From the NCBI RefSeq assembly GCF_023073415.1, contig NZ_JADPJL010000068.1, positions 310,001-374,000 of the forward strand: a stretch of DNA of 64,000 nucleotides, in the 5' to 3' direction. Below the pieces are notes generated by a model, which saw nothing but the letters and a program-made list of their open reading frames with translations, did not search any database and was not told where the DNA came from. Source of the stretch: Bradyrhizobium sp. 190. Its GTDB lineage: Bacteria > Pseudomonadota > Alphaproteobacteria > Rhizobiales > Xanthobacteraceae. Position numbers and translations under genes: made by a program. Shown here piece after piece: positions 36,647 through 44,861 of the stretch; the stretch's first letter is position 1; each line of letters starts with the position of its first letter.

Positions 36647-37066
36647 ATGCCTGTCAGGGTTAACGCGCTCGACCATCTCGTTATCAATGTGTCCGACGTG
36701 GCGCGTTGCACCGAGTGGTACCGGAAGATTCTCGGCATGGAGGTCAAGGTGTTCGACCCGGGCCCGGGCAAAACGCCGCGGACCTCGCTGGTGTTTGGTA
36801 ACCAGAAGATCAACGTGCGGCCGCGCGGCGCAGACAAGGTCGAATGGTTCACGGCCGACCACGAAACCGCAGGGAGCGACGACCTGTGTTTCCTGACATC
36901 AAGCACGCCGGACGAAGTCGTCGCGCATCTGAAGGCCAACGGGGTCAGAATCGAGGAAGGCCCCGTGGCAAAGCAGGGCGCCCGCGGCACGCTACGATCG
37001 GTCTATTGCCGGGATCCCGATGGCAGCCTGATCGAGATTTCGTCGTATGAGGATGGCGTGAAATAG
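36647..37066 (+). CDS. VOC-family (glyoxalase-like) protein
   Basis: This 139-aa single vicinal-oxygen-chelate domain protein reads ALDHLVINVSDVARCTEWYRKILGMEV at the first strand-helix unit, with a metal-binding His in LDHL. The C-terminal half has YCRDPDGSLIEISSYE with the conserved Glu. VOC enzymes include glyoxalases, dioxygenases and resistance proteins. The substrate is not predictable. It precedes a family D repeat and the acyl-CoA ligase gene on the same strand. Confidence 0.9.
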   Translation: MPVRVNALDHLVINVSDVARCTEWYRKILGMEVKVFDPGPGKTPRTSLVFGNQKINVRPRGADKVEWFTADHETAGSDDLCFLTSSTPDEVVAHLKANGVRIEEGPVAKQGARGTLRSVYCRDPDGSLIEISSYEDGVK

Positions 37067-37079
37067 CGCACCCCTGCTC

Positions 37080-37167
37080 GTCATGGCCGGGCTTGTCCCG
37101 GCCATCCACGTCTTCCTTGCGGCAATACCAGCAAAACGTGGATGCCCGGGACAAGCCCGGGCACGAC
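37080..37167. repeat. Intergenic inverted repeat, family D copy 2
   Basis: An 88-bp element GTCATGGCCGGGCTTGTCCCGGCCATCCACGTC ... AACGTGGATGCCCGGGACAAGCCCGGGCACGAC, with nested palindromes. It lies between genes in tandem orientation. Confidence 0.85.
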
Positions 37168-37264
37168 GGAGAGCATCGATGATTTGCCCATCGCGTGATC
37201 CGATGGCAGAACTACTCCCAAGCAAAATCAAGGCAGCCAGCCAAAGCTGCACGGGAGGAATTCC

Positions 37265-38844
37265 ATGTCACTTTCGCAAGCCACGCCGGGCATTGTCGGA
37301 CCATTCGCTGATCTCGACGTGCCGTGGCTGCTGCGGATGCGCGCCGAGAGCCGCCGCAACCATCCATTTTTGATCTGGGCGCCGTTCGAGGCTCCGGCGC
37401 GGAGCTGGTCTTACGGCGAATTCCACGAGCGCGTCGGCGCGCTTTCCGCGGGCCTGGTCAAACGCGGCATCAAGCCCGGCGAATATGTGCTGATCCATCT
37501 CGACAACTGCATCGAGGCTGTTCTGTCCTGGTTTGCCTGCGTCGAACTCGGCGCGATCGCGGTCACCACCAACACCCGCTCGGCGGCGGCGGAGATGGAA
37601 TATTTCGCCGGCCATTGCGGCGCGGTCGCCGCCATCACCCAGCCGGCCTATGCCGAACTGATTTCGGCCAATTGCCGCGGCCTGCGCTGGATCGCCGTGA
37701 TCTCGCATGATGCCGGCAGTACGCCTGCGCAAAGCGCGCCGCGCGGCGACAGTTTTGAATCATTATTCGCCGACAGCACCGACCGGCCGCGCCGCGCCGC
37801 CGACCCGTCCGCGCCCTGCAGCGTTCAATACACCTCGGGCACCACGTCGCGGCCAAAGGCGGTGTTGTGGACGCATGCCAATGCGCTGTGGGGCGCCAAG
37901 GTCAACGCCGCGCATGAGGATCTGCACGCGGATGACGTGCACCAGACCTACCTGCCGCTGTTTCACACCAACGCGCTGGCCTATTCGATGCTGGCGACGC
38001 TGTGGGTCGGCGCGAGTTGCGTGATCCAGCCGCGGTTTCGGCGAGCCGGTTCTGGAGCGTGGCGCTGGAACACAATTGCACCTGGACCTCGACGATCCCG
38101 TTCTGCATGAAGGCGCTGCTGGAGCACGAGATTCCCAGGCATCACAAGTTCCGGCTCTGGGGCACTGCGGTATCCGAGCCGCCGCCGTTTGCCGCATTCG
38201 GCGTCAAGACGATCGGCTGGTGGGGCATGACGGAAACCATCACGCACGGGATCGTCGGCGAGGTCAACCAGCCCAACACGCCGATGTCGATCGGCCGCGC
38301 CGCACCCGAATATCAGATCCGCATCGTCGAGGACGACGGCCGGCCTACGCCCGTCGGCGGTACCGGTAATCTCCTGATCAAGGGCACCTCCGGCCTGTCG
38401 CTGTTTTCGGAATATCTGCATAACGAAAAGGCCACCCGCGAAAGTTTTGACGAGCACGGCTATTTCATCACCGGCGACCGCGTCACCCTGCTCGAGAACG
38501 GCTTCATAAAATTCGGTGACCGTACCAAGGACATGCTCAAGGTCGGCGGCGAGAATGTCGCGGCATCCGAGATCGAACAGGTGATTGCGGTGGTGCCGGG
38601 CGTGCGCGAGGCCGCGGTGGTGGCGAAGAAGCATCCGATGCTGGATGAAGTGCCGGTCGTGTTCATTATTCCGCAGGCCGGCGTCAAGGGCGCGCCGGCC
38701 AACCTGCATGACACTGTCATGGCCGCCTGCCGCACTTCGCTGGCGGACTTTAAGGTGCCGCGCGAAATTCACTTCGTCGACGACATGCCGCGCTCGACGC
38801 TGGAGAAAGTGGCAAAGGCGGAATTGCGGAAGAGGCTGGGGTGA
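37265..38844 (+). pseudogene. AMP-dependent acyl-CoA ligase, interrupted by a frameshift
   Basis: The gene starts with a good GGGAGGA site and reads as an ANL-superfamily ligase. The phosphate-binding motif is YTSGTTSRPKAVLWTH (about 190-205). After ...GASCVIQPRF a single missing T in a run near 38036-38038 shifts the frame. The continuation ASRFWSVALEHNCTW in the next frame restores homology through WWGMTETITHG and the hinge/C-domain motif KFGDRTKDMLKVGGENV to a stop at 38844. Either the gene is inactivated or the base was lost in sequencing. The combined length (about 526 aa) is normal for fatty- or aryl-acyl-CoA ligases. Confidence 0.85.
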
Positions 38845-38851
38845 AAATTTT

Positions 38852-38941
38852 GTAGGGTGGGCAAAGCGAAGCGTGCCCACCATTCACGACCACAGCAAGA
38901 ACATGGTGGGCACGGCGCAAGAGCGCCTTTGCCCACCCTAC
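38852..38941. repeat. Palindromic element, family A copy 3 (imperfect)
   Basis: A 90-bp copy just past the acyl-CoA ligase. The left arm is identical to copy 1. The right arm has diverged in its middle (GGCACGGCGCAAGAGCGCCTTTGCCC), so the hairpin is interrupted. Confidence 0.85.
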
Positions 38942-39022
38942 GATTTCGGCTTGGTCATTGCGAAGGAACGCGGCGACGGAAGAGTAGAAGAACAACATAG
39001 AGAACCACAGGGGGAGCACGTA

Positions 39023-40717
39023 ATGCCAGGACTGAGGTCGAACTCTGCAAGGCTTTCTTGCTATTTTGCGGCGGCTTTCATCGTGACGTCACCGGTCGGC
39101 ATCGCCTCGGCCCAATCTGCCGACATGATCCTCTTCAACGGGAAAATCCTCACCGTCGACAAGGATTTCTCTACCCAGCAGGCAGTGGCGATTACCGACG
39201 GCAAGATCCTCGCAACCGGCACCTCCGCAGCGATGAGGAAGCTCGCTGGCAGGGGCGCAAAACTGATCGATCTCGGTGGCCGCACCGTGATTCCCGGGCT
39301 CACTGACGGGCACATCCACGGCATCCGCGCTGCGCTGACCTTCGGCACCGAGGTGAACTGGATCGGTGTGCCCACGCTGAAAGACGCGCTGGAGAAAGTC
39401 GGTCAAGCCGCAAAGGCGCAGAAGCCCGGATCCTGGATCGTCGTCGCCGGCGGCTGGACCGAGGAGCAGTTTGCCGAGAAGCGCCGGCCAACACCGGCAG
39501 AGGTCGCAGCAGTGGCGCCCGAAAATCCTGTCTACATCCAGCATCTCTATGACTGGCTGCTGCTATCGCCGAAGGCCATGGAAGCGCTGAACATCCGCGA
39601 CGACAACGATGTGGCGCCCGGCGGCAAACTCACGCGCGATAGCGACAACAAGCCGACCGGCATCATCGACGCCGGCGGCGCTGCGCTCGGCAAGATTTTC
39701 GACAAGCTGCCCAAGCCGACCATGGAGCAGCAGATCGACGGCTCCAGGAAATTCTTCCGCGAGATGAACAGCCTCGGCATCACCGGCATCGTCGATGGCG
39801 GCGGCGTCAGCATGTATCCGGCGAACTACCAGGCGGTGTTCCGGCTGTGGCAGGACAAGCAGCTGACCGTGCGCGTCGCCTATCACCTCTGCGCGCCAAA
39901 GCCCGGCAGCGAGCTTGCCGACCTGCAAAACCTGACGCAACTCTCGCCACCGGGTTTTGGCGACGCCATGCTGCACTTCAACGGCCCAGGCGAAATCCTG
40001 ATCTGGGCCGACTGGACCGACGGCGACATCACGCCCGACGGCAAGGCGAAGCTTGCCGAACTGCTGCGCTGGGCGGCGTCAAAGCGCTACACCATTCAGC
40101 TGCACTGGAATCCGGACCGCACCGTCCACGACCTGCTCGACGTGGTTGAGGACATCAACAAGGATTTTCCGGTGCGCGACCTGCGCTGGACCGTGCTGCA
40201 TCTCTACACTGCCTCCGAAGCCAGTTTGAAGCGGATGAAGGCGCTCGGCCTGGTCTGGGGCGTGCAGGATGGGCTCTATTTCGGCGGCGAGCGGCTGCAG
40301 AAGGAGGTCGGTGTCGAACAGGCCAAGGCGATGCCGCGGATCGCCACCGCGATGAAGCTCGGGCTCGTGGTCGGCGGCGGCACCGACGCGCATCGCGTGT
40401 CGTCCTACAATCCCTTCGTGTCGCTGCAATGGTATCTCGACGGCACCACGATCGGTGGCACCAAAACCCGCGGCGACGAGGAAGCGCCCAGCCGCCGCCA
40501 GGTGCTGGAGATGTACACCCGCAACACCGCCTACATGGCAAATGACGACGACAAGCGCGGCACACTGGAGGCCGGCAAGTTCGCCGACCTCGCGGTGCTG
40601 TCGGCGGACTACATGACGGCGCCCGTGAAGGAGATCGGCAAGATCAAATCCGTGCTGACGATGCTCGGCGGCAAGGTGGTGTATGCGGCACCGCCGTTTG
40701 CCGAGGAACGACGCTAG
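39023..40717 (+). CDS. Exported amidohydrolase (YtcJ-like)
   Basis: This is a 564-aa metal-dependent hydrolase with a signal peptide (residues 1-30, ...GIASA). Metal-site motifs are LTDGHIHGIR (HxH) near 92 and GGTDAHRVSSYNP (Asp/His) near 450, within the amidohydrolase barrel. The C-terminal strand domain has GTLEAGKFADLAVL. Members hydrolyse amide or ester bonds in formamides, N-acyl compounds or similar; the target here is unknown. AGGGGGAG lies shortly before the ATG. It is followed by a family A repeat and a convergent P450 gene. Confidence 0.9.
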   Translation: MPGLRSNSARLSCYFAAAFIVTSPVGIASAQSADMILFNGKILTVDKDFSTQQAVAITDGKILATGTSAAMRKLAGRGAKLIDLGGRTVIPGLTDGHIHGIRAALTFGTEVNWIGVPTLKDALEKVGQAAKAQKPGSWIVVAGGWTEEQFAEKRRPTPAEVAAVAPENPVYIQHLYDWLLLSPKAMEALNIRDDNDVAPGGKLTRDSDNKPTGIIDAGGAALGKIFDKLPKPTMEQQIDGSRKFFREMNSLGITGIVDGGGVSMYPANYQAVFRLWQDKQLTVRVAYHLCAPKPGSELADLQNLTQLSPPGFGDAMLHFNGPGEILIWADWTDGDITPDGKAKLAELLRWAASKRYTIQLHWNPDRTVHDLLDVVEDINKDFPVRDLRWTVLHLYTASEASLKRMKALGLVWGVQDGLYFGGERLQKEVGVEQAKAMPRIATAMKLGLVVGGGTDAHRVSSYNPFVSLQWYLDGTTIGGTKTRGDEEAPSRRQVLEMYTRNTAYMANDDDKRGTLEAGKFADLAVLSADYMTAPVKEIGKIKSVLTMLGGKVVYAAPPFAEERR

Positions 40718-40727
40718 TGCGTGGTGC

Positions 40728-40812
40728 GTAGGGTGGGCAAAGCGCAGCGTGCCCACCATTCATCGACGACGGTGCAAGAGGCGGTGGGCACGCTGCGCTT
40801 TGCCCACCCTAC
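40728..40812. repeat. Palindromic element, family A copy 4
   Basis: An 85-bp copy between convergent amidohydrolase and P450 genes. The variable base of the left arm (AAAGCGCAGCG) is matched in the right arm (CGCTGCGCTTT), so pairing is preserved, unlike copy 2. Confidence 0.9.
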
Positions 40813-40819
40813 GCATTCC

Positions 40820-42115
40820 TCAACTCACCTCGAACCTTATCGGCAGCTTCTTCGGGCCATTCACAAAATAGGCCTGCGTCATCTTCACTTCGCCGTCGAG
40901 GGCGATCGATTTCAGCCGCGGCAGCAATTCCTCGAACAGGATGCGCATCTCGAGCTTGGCCAGATATTGCCCGAGGCAGAGATGCGCGCCATAGCCGAAG
41001 GCTACGTGGCGGTTCGGCTTGCGGTCGCAGCGAAACTTGTACGGCTCCTCGAACACGTCCTCGTCGCGATTGCCGGACGCGTAGCACAGCATCAGCCAAT
41101 CGCCCTTTGCAATTTTTCGTCCGCCGAGCTCGGTATCCGACGTCGCCGAGCGCATGAAATGCTTCACAGGCGTCATCCAGCGGATCGCCTCGTCGACGAG
41201 ACCCGGGATCAGCTCGGGATTGGCCTTCACCTTTTCGAATTGCGCGGGGTCTTCCGCCAGTGCCCAGATCGCGCCGGCGGTCGAGGATGACGTGGTGTCG
41301 TGTCCGGCGGTGGCGACGATCATGTAATAGCTCGTCGCATCGTGATCCGGCATGTAGTCGCCGCCGATTTTGGCGTTCGCAATGACGGTGGCGAGATCGT
41401 CGCGCGGGTTGCGGCGCCGGTCCTCGGTGATGCCGCGGAAATAGGCACCGAAATCAGCCACCACCGACTGCATCATCCCGGAGAACTGCTCCGCTGTAAG
41501 CTGTTCCCTGATCCGCGCCGTATCGGGATCCTGCGGGCCGAACAGCTCCTGCGTCAGCTTGAGCATTCGCGGCTCGTCCTTCTCGGGCACGCCGAGAATT
41601 TCCATGATGACATGCAGGGGATAGCCGAGCGCGACGTCTTCGACGAAATCGCAGGCGCCATCCTTGTCCAGCATGCGCTGCACGGTGGCGCGCGCGATCT
41701 CGCGCACGCGCGCCTCGAACTTTCCGAGATTGGCGGGCATGAACCAGCCCTGCGTCAGCGCGCGGTATTTCGGATGATCGGGGGCATCCATCTGCACCAG
41801 CGAGCGCACCAGGTTAGGTCCACCGGTGATCTTGCGGACACGCTCCTCCACCGCCCGGTTCGTCAGCGTGGTCGGACGATCGGCATTGTGGAACAGCTCG
41901 TTCTGGCGGCTGACGGCCTGGATATGCGCGTGCTTTGTCACGACCCAGAACGGATCGAACTTCTCGGGCCGGGCAATGCCGAGCGGGTTGTTGGCGCGCA
42001 GCCAGCGGTAGCTGTCATGGATGCGATGGTCGGCATAGGCAGCCGGATTGACGAGCGTGGCCGCAATGTCGGCGGGAATGTCGAGATTTCCGCCCGAAGT
42101 CGCTGTCGTATCCAT
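40820..42115 (-). CDS. Cytochrome P450
   Basis: This is a 431-aa class I-type bacterial P450. The I-helix motif ATAGHDTTSSS has the usual Gly-x-Asp-Thr-Thr. ExxR lies in LVDEAIRWMTPV, and the heme loop is HVAFGYGAHLCLGQYLA with Cys as axial ligand. GGGGAAGACCC precedes the ATG. It differs from the P450 at 10991 in length and I-helix. No ferredoxin partner is adjacent. The substrate is unknown; steroid or terpenoid hydroxylation is common in this branch. Confidence 0.93.
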   Translation of the reverse strand: MDTTATSGGNLDIPADIAATLVNPAAYADHRIHDSYRWLRANNPLGIARPEKFDPFWVVTKHAHIQAVSRQNELFHNADRPTTLTNRAVEERVRKITGGPNLVRSLVQMDAPDHPKYRALTQGWFMPANLGKFEARVREIARATVQRMLDKDGACDFVEDVALGYPLHVIMEILGVPEKDEPRMLKLTQELFGPQDPDTARIREQLTAEQFSGMMQSVVADFGAYFRGITEDRRRNPRDDLATVIANAKIGGDYMPDHDATSYYMIVATAGHDTTSSSTAGAIWALAEDPAQFEKVKANPELIPGLVDEAIRWMTPVKHFMRSATSDTELGGRKIAKGDWLMLCYASGNRDEDVFEEPYKFRCDRKPNRHVAFGYGAHLCLGQYLAKLEMRILFEELLPRLKSIALDGEVKMTQAYFVNGPKKLPIRFEVS

Positions 42116-42220
42116 GGGTCTTCCCCGTCGTCACCTTCACGCGCAATGCGCGCCGATGATCAACGAGAACTAGGCGTTTGCAGGGCCGGAGGCTTGCGTT
42201 GAGCGGCTACTCTCTGCCAC

Positions 42221-42330
42221 GTCATTGCGAGCGAAGCGAAGCAATCCATCGCGCGGCATAACCGGTAGCTGGATTGCTTCGTCGCTTCGCTCCCTTGCGC
42301 AAACGCTTCGCGTTTGTCGCAGGCAATGAC
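42221..42330. repeat. Intergenic mosaic inverted repeat, family B copy 3
   Basis: A 110-bp copy, GTCATTGCGAGCGAAGCGAAGCAATCCA at the left. The right arm continues through the inserted GCGCAAACGCTTCGCGTTTGTC palindrome to GCAATGAC. Confidence 0.88.
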
Positions 42331-42348
42331 GGCGGAGAGTCGGAAGAC

Positions 42349-43446
42349 TCAATAATACCCGAACGCCACCGGGCGGAAGGCGTGCAGCAGATGCTGGTCG
42401 ATCTTGTCGCCCATTTCTTCCATCATGCCGAACGCCTTGGCGTGGGTGAACTGCAGCCGGTAGGCGCGCTTCTCGACCAGGGCCGCATAGATATCCACGA
42501 TCGTGGTCAGCCGCACGATGTCGCTGATCTGGTTGCCGTTGAGGCCGTTGGGATAGCCGGTGCCGTCGAGGAACTCGTGGTGGTGCAGCACCACGTCAAG
42601 CATTTCGGGAGGAAAGCCGCCTTGGGCTGCCAGCGCGTCATAGCCGCGGCGCGGATGCTGGCGCATCTCTTCCATCTCTTCCAGCGTCAGCGGGCCAGGC
42701 TTGTCCAGGATCGCCACCGGAATGTACGCCTTGCCGACGTCGTGCAGCAGCGCGGCGCGGGCGAGGCGGCGCTGGTCGTCCTCGCGCATGCCGAGATGCT
42801 GCGCATAGGCGACCGCAAAGCCGGTGACGAAGAGGCAATGGCGATAGCTGCCAGCGTGATGGCAGCCGACCGTCGTCAGCCATTCCCGCAAGGACGAATG
42901 CTTGATCGCCTTGAGAATCTTGTTCTCGGCCTCGACGATGTCGCTGAATTTCAGGGGAACGCCGGCCGGAAGCTTTTCGAAGATCTTGACCATCACGGCA
43001 TGCGCCGCTTCGACGCCCCTGTTCAGGACCTTGCCGCGATCGGTCTCGTCATATCCTTCGCTGTCCGGAAACGCGGCGCGAATCCGCTGCAGGATTCCTT
43101 GCGCGTCGAACGGCCGCGCGATGGTGTCGGTGGCGCCGAGCGCCCAGGCCTGCATCGATCCGTGATGCAGCGCGTCAGCTAGGACGAACAGCCGCGGCAT
43201 TTCGCGATAGGCCTCGGCGCGCAGCTTGTTGCGCACCAGCTGCACGCTCTCGGCGGAGCGCAAATTGATGTCGACCACGATGCCCGCCAGGTCGCGCTCC
43301 GGCGCGTCGGGAATGTCAGATGTCGCTATCGTGTCGACCTGACCGACGGATCGCAGAATGCTGGCGAGTTCGCTGCTTTGATCGCTCCGATCCGAAGCCA
43401 GCAACAGCCGGCGCTTGGTCGAAGTCTTGTTGGCTACCGATGTCAT
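42349..43446 (-). CDS. Receiver-HD-GYP cyclic di-GMP phosphodiesterase
   Basis: This is a 365-aa protein. The N-terminal receiver-like domain (about 10-125) has Asp in IVVDINLRSAESV. The C-terminal HD-GYP domain has HDVGKAYIP (HD), HPRRGYDAL, HHHEFLDGTGYPNGL (GYP) and a following VDIYAALVEKRAYR. It would hydrolyse c-di-GMP to GMP, opposing cyclases such as the two GGDEF-EAL proteins at 15-20 kb. No cognate kinase is adjacent. The first ATG is used; the ribosome site is moderate. Confidence 0.9.
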   Translation of the reverse strand: MTSVANKTSTKRRLLLASDRSDQSSELASILRSVGQVDTIATSDIPDAPERDLAGIVVDINLRSAESVQLVRNKLRAEAYREMPRLFVLADALHHGSMQAWALGATDTIARPFDAQGILQRIRAAFPDSEGYDETDRGKVLNRGVEAAHAVMVKIFEKLPAGVPLKFSDIVEAENKILKAIKHSSLREWLTTVGCHHAGSYRHCLFVTGFAVAYAQHLGMREDDQRRLARAALLHDVGKAYIPVAILDKPGPLTLEEMEEMRQHPRRGYDALAAQGGFPPEMLDVVLHHHEFLDGTGYPNGLNGNQISDIVRLTTIVDIYAALVEKRAYRLQFTHAKAFGMMEEMGDKIDQHLLHAFRPVAFGYY

Positions 43447-43816
43447 GAAACCCCAGACCCCTAGCAGTGAAGACTTGCAACCGAGGCTAGCGGAGAATGG
43501 GTTCCTTGCGGCTTAAGAGGGATGCTGAAAGCGAACTACCATAAATGCTAAAATTTTAGCGATCTGGTTCGTGATGCGCTGCACCCGAAACCGTCATCAT
43601 CCGCGCAAGTGGCTGATTCAGCACGCCGTGGCGCTTGGCTAAAGGCCGCACGGCCGCGGCGTACTGGATGCCCCGCTTTCGCGGGGCATGACGACGGAGG
43701 ATCATTCTTATCGATGCTTCGGCGATTTACGCCTTCATGCTCGCCTTCACCGCTTCTGCCGTGATCGGCAACGAGCGGATACGCGCGCCGCAGCCGAGCG
43801 CGGTGGCGATTCGAAG
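43447..43816. other. Intergenic region with repeat G and a copied gene end
   Basis: This stretch between the HD-GYP and DUF3800 genes has no intact gene. It contains a short hairpin element (43661-43695, ATGCCCCGC/GCGGGGCAT). It also carries a 72-bp exact copy (43699-43770) of the 3' end of the molybdenum hydroxylase gene at 44818, with a diverged extension to about 43800. The first 200 bp upstream of the HD-GYP start hold its promoter. Confidence 0.75.
43699..43770. repeat. 72-bp direct repeat, left copy
   Basis: It is identical to 44790-44861 and in the same orientation. On the minus strand it encodes LPITAEAVKASMKA-stop. Beyond 43770 similarity falls (about 19 of 23 bases) and then ends. 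Confidence 0.95.
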
Positions 43817-44599
43817 CTACTTTGGAAGAAGCACTTCCGTCAGTGCCGAGCGGAAAGAACCGAAATCGGAATAATCCTTAACGTTTAGCGCGAGACCTCG
43901 CGTCGTATCGCGATTTCCAAGCCTCTGCCAGAGCGGCCCATGACGTTTGAGAGTTTCTATATACGGGCAATCTGGCAATATTAACTTGCTTCCAAATCTA
44001 TAGTGGCTGTGCGCTAGGCGACGGCTAAAGTAGGCGTAAAAGTCAGCCATCTGAATTGCTCGACAGTGTTTTTTTGGAATGAAGCTGATCGAACGCAAAC
44101 ACCCTTCAAAGACTGGCAGATCGGCCATCTTGTGAAAGTATTGATCGATCTCCCCGTTGTTGCGATTGCCGGTTTCAATCAAAAACGAGATGCCTTGCTC
44201 TTTCACATACGGACCGAACTGCTCATCGGTAATTGATTTCATCAAAATGGATGAGAAGGCCACCCCCATAGGGGACATATCTGAAAACCCAGGATCGGCC
44301 TTTTTTAGGCGCGCTATTTCATCAACGCTGATGGAGATACTCACGCCAAAAATCCGACCATGAGACGCGGCGAATAGCTCTTCTGCGAAACTAAGCTTTT
44401 TGATTTTCCTCCAAGTCTTGAATGGCGGCTTGGTCGCGTAGAACTCCTTGGAGTGAAAAACGTCAATGTTGTAGCCGTTGAGTATCGAATCCCACTTCGG
44501 CTCCAATTCCTCCCACGCCTCAAGAGGTGCAAGGAACCCGGCCATGGTCACAATGGGCAACCCGCTGGTGCCACTATCGTCCAAGTAGCATTCGAACAC
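43817..44599 (-). CDS. DUF3800 domain protein
   Basis: This is a 260-aa protein of the DUF3800 family, predicted RNase H-like fold proteins often found on mobile DNA and near defence genes. The N-terminal acidic motif is YLDDSGT (the D-x-SG pattern). The C-terminal motif is RAIQMADFYAYFSRR (Q-x-AD). A GTG start is chosen because AGGAGG lies 9 nt upstream and the conserved strand then begins at residue 2. An in-frame ATG at 44686 would add 29 unconserved residues. Base composition is visibly less GC-rich than all neighbours, and the gene lies between 72-bp direct repeats. Both point to acquisition by transfer. Molecular function is unproven. Confidence 0.8.
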   Translation of the reverse strand: MFECYLDDSGTSGLPIVTMAGFLAPLEAWEELEPKWDSILNGYNIDVFHSKEFYATKPPFKTWRKIKKLSFAEELFAASHGRIFGVSISISVDEIARLKKADPGFSDMSPMGVAFSSILMKSITDEQFGPYVKEQGISFLIETGNRNNGEIDQYFHKMADLPVFEGCLRSISFIPKKHCRAIQMADFYAYFSRRLAHSHYRFGSKLILPDCPYIETLKRHGPLWQRLGNRDTTRGLALNVKDYSDFGSFRSALTEVLLPK

Positions 44600-44765
44600 G
44601 AAAATGAGCCTCCTGCCTTGCGATCCGCGAACGCCGGACGCGCGGCGGACAATCGCAAAGGAGTCGCCACGGTAGTGAGAGTTCATCGACTCACCCCGCT
44701 ACGGTCACTGTACCACGTGGGTACGCAAAGTATAATTTCGCCGACGAGATAGGGGAACAAACAAA

Positions 44766-44794
44766 TCCGCCGGAGGCATTACCTCCGGCGGATC
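44766..44794 (-). terminator. Rho-independent terminator of the molybdenum hydroxylase gene
   Basis: On the minus strand, 24 nt beyond the stop, a perfect 11-bp stem (ATCCGCCGGAG/CTCCGGCGGAT, 7-nt loop) is followed by TTGTTTGTT. It separates the hydroxylase transcript from the DUF3800 gene. Confidence 0.7.
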
Positions 44795-44861
44795 ATTCTT
44801 ATCGATGCTTCGGCGATTTACGCCTTCATGCTCGCCTTCACCGCTTCTGCCGTGATCGGCA
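44790..44861. repeat. 72-bp direct repeat, right copy
   Basis: It covers the last 14 codons and stop of the molybdenum hydroxylase gene plus 28 bp downstream. It is identical to 43699-43770, 1091 bp away. Confidence 0.95.
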
